From the NCBI GenBank assembly GCA_936450465.1, contig OW388297.1:57962989-58026988 (forward strand): DNA of 64,000 nt, given 5' to 3'. The notes beneath the pieces were generated by a model that saw nothing but the letters and a program-made list of their open reading frames with translations, made no database searches and was not told the origin of the DNA. This stretch comes from Gibbula magus (Eukaryota; Mollusca; Gastropoda; Trochida; Trochidae). Position numbers and translations under genes: made by a program. This document shows, one piece after another, positions 23,721 through 35,129 of the stretch; the stretch's first letter is position 1; every line of letters starts with the position of its first letter.

Positions 23721-26700
23721 CAGAAACAGAAACCCCAGATATTTTACTTGCCATTACAATGATTTTGTGAAGATAAGAGTTACTTTTGAAACATAATCAC
23801 AATTTCTAGAGTTTAGCTATAAATTTGTGCTAAATATGACCAGCTTATCTGATAATCTCATAATAATTACAACAATGTTTTTCAAAAGAAATAAGTGTAT
23901 TTAAACAACTGCACATTAAAGACACTTACTCTTTTGTTTTTGAAACTAATAAAAAACTTATTTAAAAAAAATAACAAATCAATACTTAATTTATGAAATT
24001 TTCCTCTTTCTTTTGGAAACGTGTGAAGTGTAATAATTGTCTTGATACTCAAACAGCGAACTACATGCAGGTATGTACATAGCATATATCCTCTGTACTG
24101 TATCTATCAACACTCCCTTCTTCACACTACCAGACAGACTATTACAGCATCAGTTTTCTGATACATAACAAAGAAGAGGTGTTAAATGATTGAAATGCAA
24201 ATAGCACAAATAACGTTATGACTCTTTATACCCAGGTGCATTCAGAACTGCCTTATAGCAGTTTAAAAATTTTTTTCACTATGTACAACTTTAAAAAATG
24301 CGTTTTAATTAAAAAAAAATAATTTCATTTTCAATTACAAAGCCCCTATTAGCAATTTTGATGTGCTCTTTTTTTAATTGATCATATCACCAATGATGAT
24401 ACCTTTACTTTGTTAAAATAGTAAATTGGTGCAACAATTTGCACCAACTTAGTTACAATGGCAGTTGTGTATTTCACTTGGGCAAATTGGTTCAGTTGAT
24501 GACCACAAATACTGAATTTGTAACAATACTTTTGATTGTACTTTATGACTTGGCCAATGGTTTGAGGGCCAGGAAAAGATGCAAACTGCAGCAAGGCTGA
24601 TACTAATTTCTTGTGATCACAGTAACATTTTATTCATTCTGAAAAGGATTAGGAACAATCTGATTCCAACTACAATACCTTTTCCTAGCTTGTTTCACAC
24701 GTTTGATTGACAAAGATTCTATTACTTTCGTTAAAGCGCCAAGAGTCAATATTTATTTTTGGGTTCCTGTACCCGCCCATGCAAAAATTATAAAAAAATC
24801 CAAACCCCTGAGCATCCCCCCGACACCCCTGGATCTATCACTTTACATGGAATAAACATCAATGTGATGTTTTAACTGCATGATAAAAACCATGAACAAA
24901 AGCAATCATGTAAAACATTGTAGCGAAGCAATTATCTAACAGTAATTTTGTTAAAAATGACAATCTCCTGAAAATGTACTGTTTTTAGTTTGTTACCTTT
25001 TTTACTCCAAATATAGAATACCTAAAGTAATATACAACCAAGAAAATTGGTGGTCATCATTTCTCAAAAAAGAAGTTCACTCAATGAACCATTGATAAAA
25101 ATAACATAGCAATTCCTGTAACCATTCATGCACACAGAGACGTAATAGCGTCTATTCCTCACTTACCTAGCTCAGTATGGGTCAGTTCATTTAATGGATA
25201 TATTCGTGAAAACAAACTCTTTCTTCTTAATCTCTCTGGTTCATTGTAGGATATAAAATGGGCTGTTGGTACTATAGGACTTTATTGGTTCTTCTACTTT
25301 CTGTTTAACGTCAGTGTTCAACATAAACAGAGATTTTGGTTGACGTTTGTGAGAATTTAATAATTGTTGGTAAGAGAAGTGAATTTCTTTTAGTGTATTT
25401 ATGGAAGCATCTATTTACTGTTGACATTGTCAACTGATAACTTCTACGTAATTCCACCTATCTATCTAGCCCACATATTCATTTCAACAATCCACCACAT
25501 GGTGTATGAAAATGATCCTGACGGAGTGTTTAGTAAACTTGAAGGAAGTCATTTTTTCTCTCTTGTCCTTTATTGTTTTAGTAAGCTACATATATACCAG
25601 GTTTGTACATTGTTTAGTCTGTGACAAACTGTTACATATATATATATATATCTTCCAGCTTCATTTGTCTTTGTATATTCTGTATATTTTCTGTAAATTA
25701 TAAATTACATTTAGAATGCTATGTAATTTGTCTATAAAGGCTTTTTAGCAGGTAACAGTCAAGCCTAGCTATTATACATTTCATAAATATATCTTTTTGT
25801 TACAGCTTACATAAATGGTTGTATTCATTATATTCATAATATTATGCATACACCAAGATAGATAATTAAACAGATATGGATCAATATTGTGAAAAAATAA
25901 TGAATAACTAGACCAAAAGATAATAACATATAGGTATCAAATCATATCACAATATGACAAAATAAATCAATTCAATAAAACAAAAACAAATATTTTGTTG
26001 CCATGGTAACCTCAATAGCTTCCCTCCATACTGTCACTTGAAAATAACATGACAATAAAGCAACAATTGCATCCTCAGTTTACTGCCTGAGGAAGAGTTT
26101 ATGATCACAAGAATGGCAATACAACGATCATTCTGATATTTGTTTTTTCTCGTTAAGCAGATCATTTCCTCCAAATCACCCATAACGCCTTTGTAAGTAA
26201 TCTTCCTGGCTTTGACTAAGTACTGCATTATTGCTCATAACATACAGGGGAAGTACTCAGGCCACGCAGAGTATTATCTGGCAACTGTATGTTAAGGATA
26301 AAGGACTAGCACCATCATCTGGAAGAGTGGAACAATAAGAATTGTTTATGAAACAATTATTGTTTGAGATATAGCAGCATATACCCATCCTTCAAAGATG
26401 GATGACATGTTTACAAATTGATTGTCGTGCACTAAAGAAGTAGAGAAAAACATACTGAATGGAAGGTTTTATATATCAGTGTTGATGAACATTTTTCTGG
26501 AAACATTTCTGAAGAATATGAATATTGAATAGGAAACATGGAATTGTAGATAAATTCAAGCAGTTTGTAGCAATATCTGGAGCATTCATAAGCTAAAAAA
26601 TAATATGAGAGATGACACTTTAAGTGCCAGTGAAACATTGGCTGGTTGGATCTTAGAAAACATTTCAGAAAATAAAGAAATAAAAATCATCATGAGAAAA

Positions 26701-26857
26701 TACTAAAACCAGGAAATACTAAAAGTAGTTGTCAGCACTTGGCTGGTCTACTGGAAGCTGATCTGGAGATAAAGACTTGGCATAACAAGATTTGTTTATG
26801 AAGTAATTATTGATGGAAATCTGGATGATACCTTAAGGAGTGGGATAACACAGGTTC
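23721..26857. other. AT-rich unique sequence, no gene seen
   Basis: Over 3 kb without a supported gene. Contains an (AT)n run near 25638-25651. Frames of 60-70 codons at 23882, 24382, 25421 and 26432 have no recognisable domain. Unrecognised small exons cannot be excluded. Confidence 0.45.
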
Positions 26858-26869
26858 TTGAAGTCAAGA

Positions 26870-27146
26870 TGAGGTTAGATGTTTAAAGCCGCTTTCAAGA
26901 GTATTTCACTTATATCACGGCTAGTATTATTGCAGGGAAAAGGCCACAACACCATGGTGGCTATGCATTTTGGTGAAACCTGCGAGCATTGACTGGAACT
27001 AAAGAACCATAGGTGGTACTGCAATGATATACAGTGTAGCATTGCACCCAAACCTTACTGCATTTAGAACAGTTCTCTACAACTGACAAAAGGACAACCT
27101 CTGGGTCCGAAGCCGAACAAACTAGCCACTGCGCTATCCCGCCCCC
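26870..27146 (-). mobile_element. tRNA-Arg-headed SINE, minus strand, decayed
   Basis: Minus-strand copy of the SINE family at 13836. The head (GCGGGATAGCGCAGTGGC on the minus strand) keeps the A box; the B box is lost (GGTCCGAAG remnant). The tail GCCGTGATATAAGTGAAATA ... AAGCGGCTTTAAA is recognisable. It is flanked by a 12-bp near-perfect duplication, TTGAAGTCAAGA (26858-26869) and TTGAATTCAAGA (27147-27158), giving a clear insertion boundary. Confidence 0.85.
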
Positions 27147-27560
27147 TTGAATTCAAGACAAAGGGGTGTAAATACTGCAAGTGCTAAAGCACCCCATCGT
27201 TCCTTGTTGTGTACATGAGATCCATACATCATCAACATTGTCTTTATTTAGGCTTTTAATACATCATTGAAACACAATCTGTCAGAAACATTTTGCTATA
27301 CATTTTTTATGAGCATGACTACACAAATATTGATAATTTTCCTTTCCAAAAAGATGACTATGTTGTAACTCTTAGGCATTGAACAAACTTAAAACCATAT
27401 ACTGACGTAACTGTAAATGTCCAAACCATTGCAGTTTTTAAATATCTAAAAAATATGACATAAGTGCAGCCATTCTAAACTTCAGTTGTAGATAAAAAAT
27501 CAAGGAAATGTGAATAACAAAGATTACTTCCAAAGAACAAAGATTGGTATAAAATAGAAT

Positions 27561-27800
27561 CTAGATGAAAACGTATGGTATCTGATTATGTACTGAATCA
27601 ACTCTAGTTATAGGAGAGTGCTCTGCTGATTTGGCACCTAGCTTGTACATATACACGACCAACAAATTAAATTGGTCTTCATGCCCCTGGCAGATATGAT
27701 ACCCTGCTGTGAGAACACCACTTGATTGTGTTAATGTAATTGGGGGAGAGTCTGAAATGAATTCACAGGACTCCCACTGTTCTGACCCAATTGAATACAT
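27561..27800 (-). CDS. Candidate coding exon, unrecognised protein (weak)
   Basis: An open frame of 79 codons whose residues look more protein-like than neighbouring chance frames (mixed composition with W, C, H and G; for example TLTQSSGVLTAGYHICQGHE). On the minus strand it is preceded by a plausible splice acceptor, TGTTTCCTGAAAAACGCAG, just upstream of the ATG, and a possible donor GCTAG|GTGCC lies near its end. No family is recognised and no partner exon was found within a few kilobases. It could be a chance frame; a spliced host exon is the interesting alternative. Confidence 0.2.
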   Translation of the reverse strand: MYSIGSEQWESCEFISDSPPITLTQSSGVLTAGYHICQGHEDQFNLLVVYMYKLGAKSAEHSPITRVDSVHNQIPYVFI

Positions 27801-28248
27801 CTTCAGTGGTTGGAACTGCGTTTTTCAGGAAACAAAATATATACAATTTGGGAAAAGTTGAAATCATAGGAAAACTGACAATAAATCTTTTCATGAATCA
27901 TCTTTTATTAATTTTATATCATAAATGTTACATAACTTAAAGAAGACCACATTCAATATTTGAGATCAAAAGTAAAACAACTTCTAACATGGGAAAACTG
28001 GAAGGTAACATTTTATAAAGTTGATAAATCATAACTCTGTCACTGTTGATTTAGTTTCAGAAGAAAATAGTTAGTTTTCACAAAAGATTGAATTTACATA
28101 AACATACAACCAACAACAAGCATTAGAGCAATTAAAGTAACAATAGTCATTGTGTTTAACTTCTTTGATTTTACATGATTAATTGTCATAATAACTGTCT
28201 GCAATACAATAAACATTTCACCAGCAGGGACAGTAAACCCTAGTTAAA
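27801..28248. other. AT-rich unique sequence, no gene seen
   Basis: No supported feature. Confidence 0.5.
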
Positions 28249-28518
28249 GTGTTGTTCTGTATCTACTGTTGAGCACCAAGAGGGTTAAGTGTTGTTCTGT
28301 ATCTACTGTTGAACACCAAGAGGGTTAAGTGTTGTTCTGTATCTACTGTTGAGCACCAAGAGAGTTAAGTGTTGTTCTGTATCTACTGTTGAGCACCAAG
28401 AGGGTTAAGTGTTGTTCTGTATCTACTGTTGAGCACCAAGAGGGTTAAGTGTTGTTCTGTATCTACTGTTGAGCACCAAGAGGGTTAAGTGTTGTTCTGT
28501 ATCTACTGTTGAGCACCT
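28249..28518. repeat. 40-bp minisatellite, about 6.8 copies
   Basis: Units start GTGTTGTTCTGTATCTACTG and end GCACCAAGAGGGTTAA, at 28249, 28289, 28329, 28369, 28409, 28449 and 28489. Only two substitutions were noticed (GAGCACC/GAACACC, AGGG/AGAG), so it is young or actively homogenised. Confidence 0.95.
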
Positions 28519-29185
28519 AGTAAGGAAGCAACTGGTGTCTTTTCTTCAAGTCTGTTGGTATGATGTAACCAGGAATCTAACCATGGTCTTATAAGATTTG
28601 GGCGCACAGTGAACCAACAGACCTTGTTTAGACCCCGAGAATACATGTAACCAAACAGCTAGGATGTAGCGGAATTCAATTTATTCATTTCAATAAGATT
28701 TGAGGAAAATGGAAAGGAAGACCTCTTATTGCAGTATGAGAGAATTGAAGTTCTGTTGCACTAAACGTTTCTTTGACTGACATACTTCTTCAGAGTGAAG
28801 ACTGAATTACGCATTTCAAACTCTGACAGTGTGGTGAACCTGTATAATTATCTTGCTCCACTTCAGAAGGCAAGCATGTCACTAATGACTTATTATCTCA
28901 ACAGTTGGACATCCCATTCTCGGTGAGTTTGTAAGCAGATGCAGCCGCAGAAAACAAACAGAAAATAATGTATAGCCACGTGGAAATCGTTTTGCAACAA
29001 TAACAGAACATGACGTAGGTGATAAAATATTGATGATAAGATGTTTACATTTCGCATATTGCTTCATAAAGGTATGTGATATTGTACGAGTTATGTTAAC
29101 ATTTTTAGGAAGGACCATTAATTAACTACAATTTTAAGCCTTTTAGAACATTTCTAAAATCCTTATGTTAAACCATGCAGATGTC
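28519..29185. other. Unique sequence, no gene seen
   Basis: One minus-strand frame of 78 codons (28882-29118) without recognisable domains. Nothing else supported. Confidence 0.5.
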
Positions 29186-29189
29186 CTGT

Positions 29190-29745
29190 AATTGCTAAAT
29201 ACACATTATCATTGGGTGTGTGGGACTGCCATTGCTAAATACAAACTAACTATGGTTGTGGATCTGACATTGCTAAGTACACCATATCATTGGGTGTGTG
29301 GATCTGTCATTGCTAAGTATACCATATCATTGGGTGTGTGGATCTGTCATTGCTAAGTATACCATATCATTGGGTGTGTGGATCTGTCATTGCTAAGTAC
29401 ACCATATCATTGGGTGTGTGGATCTGTCATTTCTAAGTACACCTTATCATTGGGTGTGTGGATCTGTCATTGCTAAGTACACCATATCATTGGGTGTGTG
29501 GATCTGTCATTGCTAAGTACACCATATCATTGGGTGTGTGGATCTGTCATTGCTAAGTACACCATATCATCGGGTATGTGGATCTGACATTGCTAAGTAC
29601 ACCTTATTGGCCGTGTGGATCTGTCATTGCTAGGTACACTATATCATTGGGTGTGTGGATCTGTCATTGCTAAGTACACAATATATCATTGGGTGTGTGG
29701 ATCTGTCATTGTTAAATACAAACTAACTAACTATGAGTGTATGGG
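29190..29745. repeat. 40-bp minisatellite, about 13-14 copies, unrelated sequence
   Basis: Unit reads CATTGCTAAGTACACCATAT then CATTGGGTGTGTGGATCTGT. Central units are nearly identical; units at both edges are diverged (GGGACTGCC, AAACTAACTATG), the usual pattern of internal homogenisation. The unit length equals that of the array at 28249 but the sequence is unrelated. Confidence 0.93.
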
Positions 29746-30695
29746 ACATGCTTAATACACATGACTTTATGCCATTCAGACAATAACTTGAGTAACTGTT
29801 CTTTTAAATTCTCTTCCATAAAACTGTCTAATGTGTTCATACAAAATACAAATATCAGCAGATCTTAATAAACAAAAGTAATAACAATAAGCTAAACAAC
29901 AAACTATGAAAATTAATGGCATTACATTTTATGACAATTAACATGTTGCATGCCTTTGATGAATAAATTTTAACATTTTCCATTTTCTGTTTTAGACAAC
30001 AAAAAATTCAATAAATGTGGACAAGAAACAAAGCCCAAGTGGTCTTCCATTACAATATAAAAACTGCAAAGTGTCTTGAACTTTATCTTTAACATTTCTA
30101 AAAGCTATTAGCATCTTTTATGGTGGTTCGTTCAAGATTGAAAATTGGAAAGAAATGTCAAATGATATTAAAGGTTGAATTGTCGAATATGAAGTTACAG
30201 AAACATTGTTGGAACAGACGACTCAAGTTATTTCTATTTACTTCAGGCAGCATTTATTTTCAGAGAAAACGAAATATCAAGCTCAAATCAATTTGCCAAA
30301 TGCCAAATTTATCAAATGTATCCTAAATAAATTAATATTGGTACTAAAAGTTATTTTATGACTATGACCACCCTTTAACATTTAGGTATTCAAATAAAAA
30401 CAAATACCTTGAAATGTCAGTAGTGACAATCAGGAAACTTTGTATATACTTGGTTGAAAACAATGTGGGCACATGAAAAACTACTTCTTGGAAACATGAA
30501 CATTTCCATAGAAACATAATAACGAAAGTAAACACTTCTCAGAAAGCCAATACATTCTACAATGGATTGATAAACAAATGATCTGATGAAATATTGCACC
30601 TGGAATTTAAAAACCCCAAAACATATCAAATTAGAAAAAGTTGCAAAGTTTGCAGACTGATACTGAGCTCCAGATGAATAAATGATTATGAGAAG
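29746..30695. other. AT-rich unique sequence, no gene seen
   Basis: Short frames only; no structured repeat. Confidence 0.5.
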
Positions 30696-30698
30696 CTA

Positions 30699-30905
30699 TC
30701 ACTCCGCCAACTTCCCAATGCAAGGCATAACTCTTGCCAGTCTCCATTATTGGCTGATCTGTGTTTAGAAATCCAGGCCCGTTATGCATTTCTCGTGCAG
30801 TGATTCACTATCTTGACACAACAAAGCGAGGGAAATACCGCAAGGGTTAAATCAGCCAGTAATGCAGCCTGGCAAGAGTTATGCCTTGCGTTTGGAAGTT
30901 GTCAC
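30699..30905. mobile_element. Foldback/palindromic MITE
   Basis: The left arm AACTTCCCAATGCAAGGC, ATAACTCTTGCCAG and the right arm CTGGCAAGAGTTAT, GCCTTGCGTTTGGAAGTT are long inverted repeats; both ends also show CACTCCGCC in direct orientation. Between them are TATGCATTTCTCGTGCAGTG and TATCTTGACAC. A second family member is at 56935-57136. Confidence 0.75.
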
Positions 30906-31020
30906 TCCGCCTGCTCTTATATATTTACTTTTATATTCACCTTAACAATGTATACCTTTTAAATTTTCTACATTCTTTAGGGATGGTATTTTTACATTTA
31001 AAATATTATGTTAATATATT

Positions 31021-32235
31021 AACATTCTCTATCCTCCTGAGGATCATCTACTACATATTCTTAACTTCCTGAGGATCATCTTCTGACTAATACTATCCTC
31101 CCCAGGATCATCTTCTGAATATTCTAATAACTTCCTGAGGATCATCTTCTGAATATTCTATAACTTCCTGAGGATGATCTTCGGAATATTCTAATAACTT
31201 CTTGAGGATCATCTGCTGAACATTCTAATAAAGAATCCTGAGGATCATCTGCTGAACATTCTAATAACTTCCTGAGGATCATCTTCTGACTATCCTCCCA
31301 AGGATCATCTTCTGAATATTCTAATAACTTCCTGAGGATCATCTTCTGAATATTCTAATAACTTCCTGAGGATTATCTTCTGACTATCCTTCCAAGGATC
31401 ATCAGCTGAATATTCTAATAACTTCCTGAGGATTATCTTCTGAATATTCTAATAACTTCCTGAGGATTATCTTCTGACTATCCTCCCAAGGATCATCAGC
31501 TGAATATTCTAATAACTTCCTGAGGATTATCTTCTGAATATTCTAATAACTTCCTGAGGATTATCTTCTGACTATCCTCCCAAGGATCATCAGCTGAATA
31601 TTCTAATAACTTCCTGAGGATAATCTTCTGAATATTCTAATAACTTCCTGAGGATTATCTTCTGAATATTCTAATAACTTCCTGAGGATTGTCTTCTGAC
31701 TATCCTTCCAAGGATCATCAGCTGAATATTCTAATAACTTCCTGAGGATTATCTTCTGAATATTCTAATAACTTCCTGAGGATTATCTTCTGACTATCCT
31801 CCCAAGGATCATCAGCTGAATATTCTAATAACTTCCTGAGGATTATCTTCTGAACATTCTAATAACTTCCTGAGGATCATCTTCTGAATATTACTATCCT
31901 TCCAAGGATCATCTTCTGACTATTCTAATAACTTCCTGAGGATCATCTTCTGACTATTCTAATAACTTCCTGAGGATCATCTTCTGAACATCCTAATAAC
32001 TTCCTGAGGATCATCTTCTGACTATTCTCATGAGGATGATCTTCTGAGCATTCTAATAATTTCCTGAGGATCATCTTCTGACTATTCTCATGAGGATGAT
32101 CTTCTGAACATTCTAATAACTTCCTGAGGATCATCTGCTGAACATTCTAATAACTTCCTGAGGATCATCTTCTGAACATTCTTAACTTCCTGAGGATCAT
32201 CTTCTGACTATTCTCCTGAGGATATTTCTTATATA
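31021..32235. repeat. 34-bp minisatellite with 26-bp variant units
   Basis: The main unit is TTCTAATAACTTCCTGAGG followed by ATCATCTTCTGAATA (34 bp). Shorter units with CTATCCTCCCAAGGATCATC interrupt it in a recurring order (two or three 34-bp units, then one short unit), a weak higher-order pattern. About 35 units in all. The minus strand stays open over parts of it (MILRKLLECSEDD-like repeats), which I treat as a by-product. Confidence 0.92.
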
Positions 32236-34270
32236 TTTCAACATCCTGTGGATAATTCTTGAAGATTGACTTGAGTAAACTTGATGAATACCACTTGCAA
32301 TGTTTTAGCTTTAGAACTTTAAACATGTCGTCTTAAAGACATAAGCCTCCTTACATCCCTATCTCTTTAATTTTAAGTTTCTATTATCAATGATTATTAT
32401 TAACTTCAATGTCTATATAAAAAATAGAAAAATATAACAATGTAGCATTTTATTGACAGTCATGCAGACATTCAACATGATAATACAGTTGCATTAGATG
32501 GACAAATGGGAATACTCTAGCATTAGACGGATACATGGGAATTGTATGCAATTAGTGCATAGAAACAGCACGTCACTGAATACACTATGAGAAGGTCATG
32601 GAAACCCTTGGGTTAGTTGATGGTATAAATCCTAAAACACTGTGCCACATCCGATCTGCCCATGGGACTGAAATGCTGATAATGGAAGTCTCATCAATGG
32701 CCACTAGACGTTTTTTGAACATATTTTATCATTTCAGGGAGCAATGATGTTATCAAGTCAAACAAGAAGGTGCTGATTAGTTTCATTATTTTCCATTGTT
32801 ATACACTGAGATTGGCAAATAAGGCCTTTGAAATGAAGTGATTTATTGCATAGAAATTACTAAAACTTTCGGGGTTTTGATGTAACAGGAATATTCTGAT
32901 AATGATTTCATGCTTTAAAGCATTAACGAAATAAAAACATTTCTGTGGTTTCTGGAAGTGTTTTTAATTTTTTTTAATACTTTATGGAAAAAGTTTTAAT
33001 ATGATTTTGTTTGTGAAAAAAACACCAAAAATTTTGGTTTTTACTCAAAACTCATATAATATCAAACATCTTTTGAACTTTAAAATGTATTGTTTATTCT
33101 TCCTTGTATAAAGCACATTTTTAAAATAATTTCAGAACCTCTAAAAATTTCTTCCATATTCATTTATAATCTATCATTTCTACGTTTTACAAATCTAAGT
33201 AGATTACATGATAACATTTTTACGTCAGTAAGGTGATCACTGCTTCCAAAATCAATGGACTTGCCAAGGAGGTTACACTCTGACTATACTCCATAATGCG
33301 CGTGACGTGGCTTTCCTTTCCATCTACCATCATGGTGTTTTACACATGGCTAATCCTTTGCAAAGCTGTATTTCAAAATAAAAGATAACTGTGGTGGTTG
33401 TAGAAAGTTAATTATTCCTTTCCATAAATGTTACATCAAAATGACGATATTAAATAGGTTTCTTTAATTTTATATCAGAGGTCGGGAGTCGGCTCAATCG
33501 AGGTCCTGTGATGCCGGCATTGTGACGTCATAGCCACTCATGACTAAGACATCATTTCATTCAAATGAAACCTGGTATATTTCTTGTGACTACAAACTTT
33601 CCTTCTTCACATAGTTCAGTAGCAGATCCAGCAGTAGATCCAAAGGGGTTTGAAATTTGCGCATGTAAATATTGTTGACCCCAAGGTGATCGAACCCCTC
33701 CTATGCAATTAGTGACCCCCCCCCCCCAATTAGTAACAACTAATTTTTAATTCTCGGAGCAATTTAATTTAACTCATCCAACCTTTTGTGCATAGGCTCA
33801 TCTAAGAAAAATTACAACCGTGAGAAACAATTAAAACAATTGGCAAGTTACCACACTTGGAACGATAGACAATTGAGTGAAGTAGTCTTTATAACTAATC
33901 AACCTTCGGCAAAAGGTGCAACTCCCATGTGACTTACAGGATATAAATATTACCCTGTGTCCATCATCTCATATGAGTTATAATAATCAATAAGTAATAC
34001 AACAAAAGGTTACATCAACTGAAGTGCAGGTGTAGACATGACACCCAGATAGGTCCAGGCACACCATGCGCCAATGAGAAGTCCAAGATCAATAACGTCA
34101 TGATGATGATCTCATAGGTGATTAATAATTCAAAGTTTTAATTAATTTCATGTGACATATAACCCTGATGTATGGTGATCTTTGGGCTTATGAACTCGAC
34201 ATCTCGTGAGTGTTGCTATTGATTTGAATCTGCTGATTGGGCTGAATTAGTGATGCAATTGTTAGTCTGA
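32236..34270. other. AT-rich unique sequence, no gene seen
   Basis: About 2 kb without a supported gene. A poly-C run occurs at 33717-33727. Confidence 0.5.
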
Positions 34271-34324
34271 ATCATCTGTATTTGATATGTGAATCAATGA
34301 TGATTTTGTTGATATTAGAATCAT

Positions 34325-34645
34325 TTACAGTCTTGTTGATGCTTGAATCATTGCTGATCTTGATGATGTTGATTCATTGGTGATCTTGTTGATGCTGGAA
34401 ACATTGGTGCTCTTGTTGATGTTGGAATCATTGGTGGTCTTGTTGGTGCTTGAATCATTGGTGGTCTTGTTGGTGCTTGAATCATTGGTGGTCTTGTTGG
34501 TGCTTGAATCATTGGTGGTCTTGTTGGTGCTTGAATCATTGGTGGTCTTGTTGGTGCTTGAATCATTGGTGGTCTTGTTGGTTCTTGAATCATTGAGTCT
34601 TGTTGATGCTTGAATCATTGGTGGTCTTGTTGATGTTGGATTCAT
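34325..34645. repeat. 27-bp minisatellite
   Basis: About eleven units of 27 bp (core TGTTGGTGCTTGAATCATTG then GTGGTCT), best conserved in the centre. Since 27 is divisible by three, the minus strand reads as a nine-residue repeat NDSSTNKTT and the plus strand as VLLVLESLV. No start context, domain or flanking exon supports a real protein. Confidence 0.9.
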
Positions 34646-35129
34646 TGTTGGTCAAGTTAATGTTTGAATCTTGTCTTTGACTGAATTATTGATGGTCTTA
34701 TTAAGTCCAGAATTACACTTGGCTTGACAGACAACTGTCACTACTAACGATAAACTCATATGAACAATAATTACACATGGCAATTGAACAACCAACACAA
34801 GTCATAAACGTCAGAAATGTCAAAACCTTTGGCCAGATCCTAGTCAATAGCTCCAATAATGAAGTTGAGTGCCAGAAATAAAATATGCTTGTCAAAAACA
34901 GACTATTGTTACATGCAAAGCTTACATATTTGACTTTTATCTCGATCTGTAGTCTTCAGGCATCAGATAATTGTGCACAACTCTGTATAGCCTAGCGCTA
35001 AGGTTTAAAGTAGCTATATAAGCGTGAACAAAATTAATCACGTTTGTTTTGTCATCCATGTGGGAGTCCTTTGATATGAGGAGACATGTTTGTATGAAGT
35101 ATAGCTCTCATTGTTGGATAGAATCAAAA
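34646..35129. other. Unique sequence, no gene seen
   Basis: Spacer between two minisatellites; nothing supported. Confidence 0.5.

Noticed and set aside
34325..34645. A Ser/Thr/Asn-rich repeat protein
   Set aside because: A by-product of a 27-bp minisatellite; no start context or flanking coding sequence.
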